Positions 6,676 through 8,753 of a DNA stretch of 8,753 nucleotides are shown in pieces. Position 1 is the first letter of the stretch; each line of letters opens with the position of its first letter. A program made the translations under genes and the position numbers. This DNA is from Thermoflexales bacterium (GTDB taxonomy: Bacteria > Chloroflexota > Anaerolineae > J036 > Brachytrichaceae): NCBI GenBank assembly GCA_017998555.1, contig JAGOCU010000068.1:1-8753 (forward strand), read 5' to 3'. The notes under the pieces were generated by a model. The model saw nothing but the letters and a program-made list of their open reading frames with translations. It was not told the DNA's origin and ran no database searches.

Positions 6676-8753
6676 ATGCGTCTCAAGAAAGTCACTCTCT
6701 CGGGCTACAAGACCTTCGCCTCGCGACAGGCGTTCGAGTTCGGCGCCGGCATCACGGCCGTGATCGGCCCCAACGGCAGCGGCAAATCCAATGTCGCCGA
6801 CGGCGTGCGCTGGGCGCTCGGCGAGCAGTCGTATTCGCTCCTGCGCGGCAAGCGCACCGATGACATGATCTACTCGGGCAGCACCCGCCGCCCGCGCGCA
6901 AGCATGGCCGAAGTGCTGCTCACCTTCGACAACAGCGATGGCTTCTTCCCGATCGAGTTTTCGGAAATCGAAATCGGCCGGCGGGCGTTCCGGGACGGCG
7001 CAAACGAGTATCTGCTGAATGGCAATAAGGTCCGCCTGCGCGACATCGGCGATTTGCTCAGCCACACCGGGCTGGCCGAACGCACGTATACAGTGATCGG
7101 CCAGGGTATGGTCGATGACGCGCTGGCCCAGAAGCCCGAGGAGCGCCGGGCGCTCTTTGAGGAAGCCGCCGGCATCGGCGCGTATCGCGATCGGCGCGAG
7201 GACGCCCATCGCAAGCTCGAGGAGACTCGCGGCAACTTGCAGCGCGCCCGCGACATCCTGGCCGAAATCACCCCGCGCCTGAGTCAGCTCGAGCGTCAGG
7301 CTCACCGGGCCCGCCAATACCAGACGCTCGCGGCCGAGCTCGAGACGCTCACCCGGGCCTGGTTTGGCATCCAGGCCCGCGCCCAGCGCGAGGCGATCGT
7401 CCGGCATGGCGAGGCCCGCGACTGGGCCCGCGCTCACGTCGCGGCCGCCCTCGCCGCCGTCCGCGCGCGCGACGACGCCGGGGAAGCCCTGCGCGGGCAG
7501 CTTGCCGACCTGCGCGGCCAGATCGCGACGCTCCAGCCTCAACGCGACGAAGCGCGGCGGGCCGCCGAGCAGCTTTCCCGCGAGCTGGCTGTCGCCCGCG
7601 AGCGCGATCGGGCCTACGCCAGCCAGCTCAGCGACGTTGAGCGAGAGACCGGCAGCCGGGCCAGCGCCCTGGACGGCCACGGGCTGCGCGTCGCGCAAGC
7701 CGCTGCCATGGCAATGGCCACCCAGTCCCGGCTCGACACCATGCAGCACGCCCTGACGATCGCCCAGCGCGCGGCGACCGAGCGCCAGACCGCGCGCGAC
7801 GAGATGGAAGCCGCCCGGGCCGCCGCGCAAAAAGAGCTGCTCCGGCTCAACAGCGCGACCAGCGCCGCGCAGAACAAGGTGACGGCGGCCCGCGGCCGCC
7901 AGGCGCAGCTCTTCCGCCAATCCGGCGATGTTCAAGCCCGGAACGAGACCCTGAACGCGCAGCGCGAGCGCGAGCTGCAGACGCTCGCCCGGATCGATCC
8001 GGCGCTTGAACAGGACGCGCTCCGGATGTCCGCCCTGCAGGCCGCCCACGACGAGACCGTCCGGGGGCTTGATGCCGCCCGCGCGGCGCTGGGCGCGGCC
8101 CAGACCGCCCACGCCACGGCCGAAGCAGAGGAGCGGATGACACAGCGCTTCAGCGTATTTGCTGAAATGCGCGCCCAGCAGGGATCGGATGACCTGCTGG
8201 CGGCCGCCCAGGCGGCCAAACTGCCCGGTCTGGCCGGAGCCCTGGGCACCCTGATCCAGGTCCGCCCGGATGACAAACGCGCGGTTGAGGCCGCCCTCGG
8301 CGAGCAGCTCAAGGCCGTCATTGTCGAGACCGAAGAGGGCGTGACCGGCATTCGACGCTGGCTCGCCCAGCGCAACACTCAGGGCCGCCTGCTTGTGCTG
8401 CCCCTGGGCAGCATCCGCTCCACCGTCGATTCAGGCGAGCTGGGCGAGCGGGCCTTTGCCCTGGGCGCCTGGCCGCTGATGGACATGATCTCGGCCCCAG
8501 GCTGGCTGCGCCCGCTGCTGCAGGTCGTGGCTGGCCGGGCTTTTGTCGCCCGCGACCTCGAGGCCGCCCGCGCGCTCGCCGCCCAATTGCCCGAGGGCTG
8601 CCAGTTTGTCACCCGTGACGGCGAGTGTGTGTGCGCCAACGGGGTGCTGACCCTGCCCGCCGGCGAACGCCGGCCGATTGTGCTGGGCGGGGATGCCGAA
8701 ACCGCGGAGCCTGAGCCGAGCGCCGGCTGGATTTCACCCGAGGACGCCAAGGC
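6676..8753 (+). CDS. smc: Chromosome segregation protein SMC (C-terminal half outside window)
   Basis: SMC is the ATPase of the bacterial condensin, which dimerises through its hinge and works with ScpA and ScpB to organise and segregate the chromosome. The 692 codons present cover the N-terminal head, the first coiled-coil arm and the hinge. MRLKKVTLSGYKTFASR at the start matches the family N-terminus and fixes ATG 6676. Walker A is GPNGSGKSN (31-39), followed by VRWALGEQSYSLLRGKRTDDMIYSG, ANEYLLNGNKVRLRDI, GLAERTYTVIGQG and KPEERRALFEEAAGI, all typical of SMC heads. From about residue 165 to 505 the sequence is rich in Ala, Arg, Glu and Gln with few Pro or Gly, as in a coiled coil. The hinge runs from about 512 (LPGLAGALGTL, AVEAALGEQLKAVIVETEEG) to about 670. 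Its usual terminal GGSMTGG-like stretch is replaced by a divergent segment (GERRPIVLGGD). The ABC signature and Walker B lie outside the window. No Shine-Dalgarno is visible (CGCCGGTCC before ATG). Confidence 0.97.
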   Translation, partial: MRLKKVTLSGYKTFASRQAFEFGAGITAVIGPNGSGKSNVADGVRWALGEQSYSLLRGKRTDDMIYSGSTRRPRASMAEVLLTFDNSDGFFPIEFSEIEIGRRAFRDGANEYLLNGNKVRLRDIGDLLSHTGLAERTYTVIGQGMVDDALAQKPEERRALFEEAAGIGAYRDRREDAHRKLEETRGNLQRARDILAEITPRLSQLERQAHRARQYQTLAAELETLTRAWFGIQARAQREAIVRHGEARDWARAHVAAALAAVRARDDAGEALRGQLADLRGQIATLQPQRDEARRAAEQLSRELAVARERDRAYASQLSDVERETGSRASALDGHGLRVAQAAAMAMATQSRLDTMQHALTIAQRAATERQTARDEMEAARAAAQKELLRLNSATSAAQNKVTAARGRQAQLFRQSGDVQARNETLNAQRERELQTLARIDPALEQDALRMSALQAAHDETVRGLDAARAALGAAQTAHATAEAEERMTQRFSVFAEMRAQQGSDDLLAAAQAAKLPGLAGALGTLIQVRPDDKRAVEAALGEQLKAVIVETEEGVTGIRRWLAQRNTQGRLLVLPLGSIRSTVDSGELGERAFALGAWPLMDMISAPGWLRPLLQVVAGRAFVARDLEAARALAAQLPEGCQFVTRDGECVCANGVLTLPAGERRPIVLGGDAETAEPEPSAGWISPEDAK

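Noticed and set aside
4004..6763. Two long plus-strand frames (438 and 475 codons) opposite the Rel gene
   Set aside because: They are antisense to a complete Rel protein with all its domains in order, and one runs through the palindrome and into smc in the wrong frame.
6550..8112. 520-codon minus-strand frame opposite smc
   Set aside because: It is antisense to conserved SMC head and arm sequence, and its start and end have no relation to promoters or ribosome sites.

Overview
The window is a compact, clearly high-G+C stretch of bacterial chromosome. It carries four core genes: dnaE (minus strand, runs off the left edge), a small Nudix hydrolase (plus), a RelA/SpoT-family (p)ppGpp synthetase/hydrolase (minus), and smc (plus, runs off the right edge). 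The long reading frames opposite dnaE, the (p)ppGpp gene and smc are composition-driven shadows of the real genes. The SMC head (GYKTFASR, SYSLLRGKRT, GLAERTYTVIGQG) and DnaE N-terminus (SFVHLHVHSEYSLLDGLSR) resemble, from memory, Chloroflexota (Anaerolineae-like) proteins. That assignment is an inference made without a database search. No phage, CRISPR, tRNA, rRNA or transposase gene is visible.

Layout: dnaE (<1-3506, -) and the Nudix gene (3637-4104, +) diverge across a 130-base gap. The Nudix gene and the (p)ppGpp gene (4157-6553, -) converge with only 52 bases between stop codons. The (p)ppGpp gene and smc (6676->8753, +) diverge across a 122-base gap. The genes therefore alternate -,+,-,+ and no two form an operon. 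Functionally they cover replication (Pol III alpha), nucleotide hydrolysis (Nudix), stringent-response signalling (Rel) and chromosome organisation (SMC).

The most unusual feature is in the gaps. Each of the three intergenic spaces holds its own long, perfect palindrome, and the three differ in sequence. They are a 20-bp-arm hairpin with a 4-base loop (3556-3599), a 28-base loopless palindrome that grows into a three-copy 16-bp tandem array (4101-4160), and a 22-bp-arm hairpin with a 3-base loop (6581-6627). The middle array supplies the TAG stop codons of both flanking genes. The two hairpins sit in the divergent gaps, next to candidate promoters whose -10 boxes (TACACT, TACAAT, TACAAT) lie only 9-12 bases from the start codons. 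This suggests leaderless or very short-leader mRNAs.

The (p)ppGpp enzyme is also unusual. It keeps an apparently intact HD hydrolase centre, has the EXDD-type motif usually associated with synthetase-only RelA, and carries an insertion of about 57 residues with two cysteines inside the synthetase domain. No entirely new multi-gene system is evident. The candidates for novelty are the palindromic repeats and the architecture of the Rel protein.
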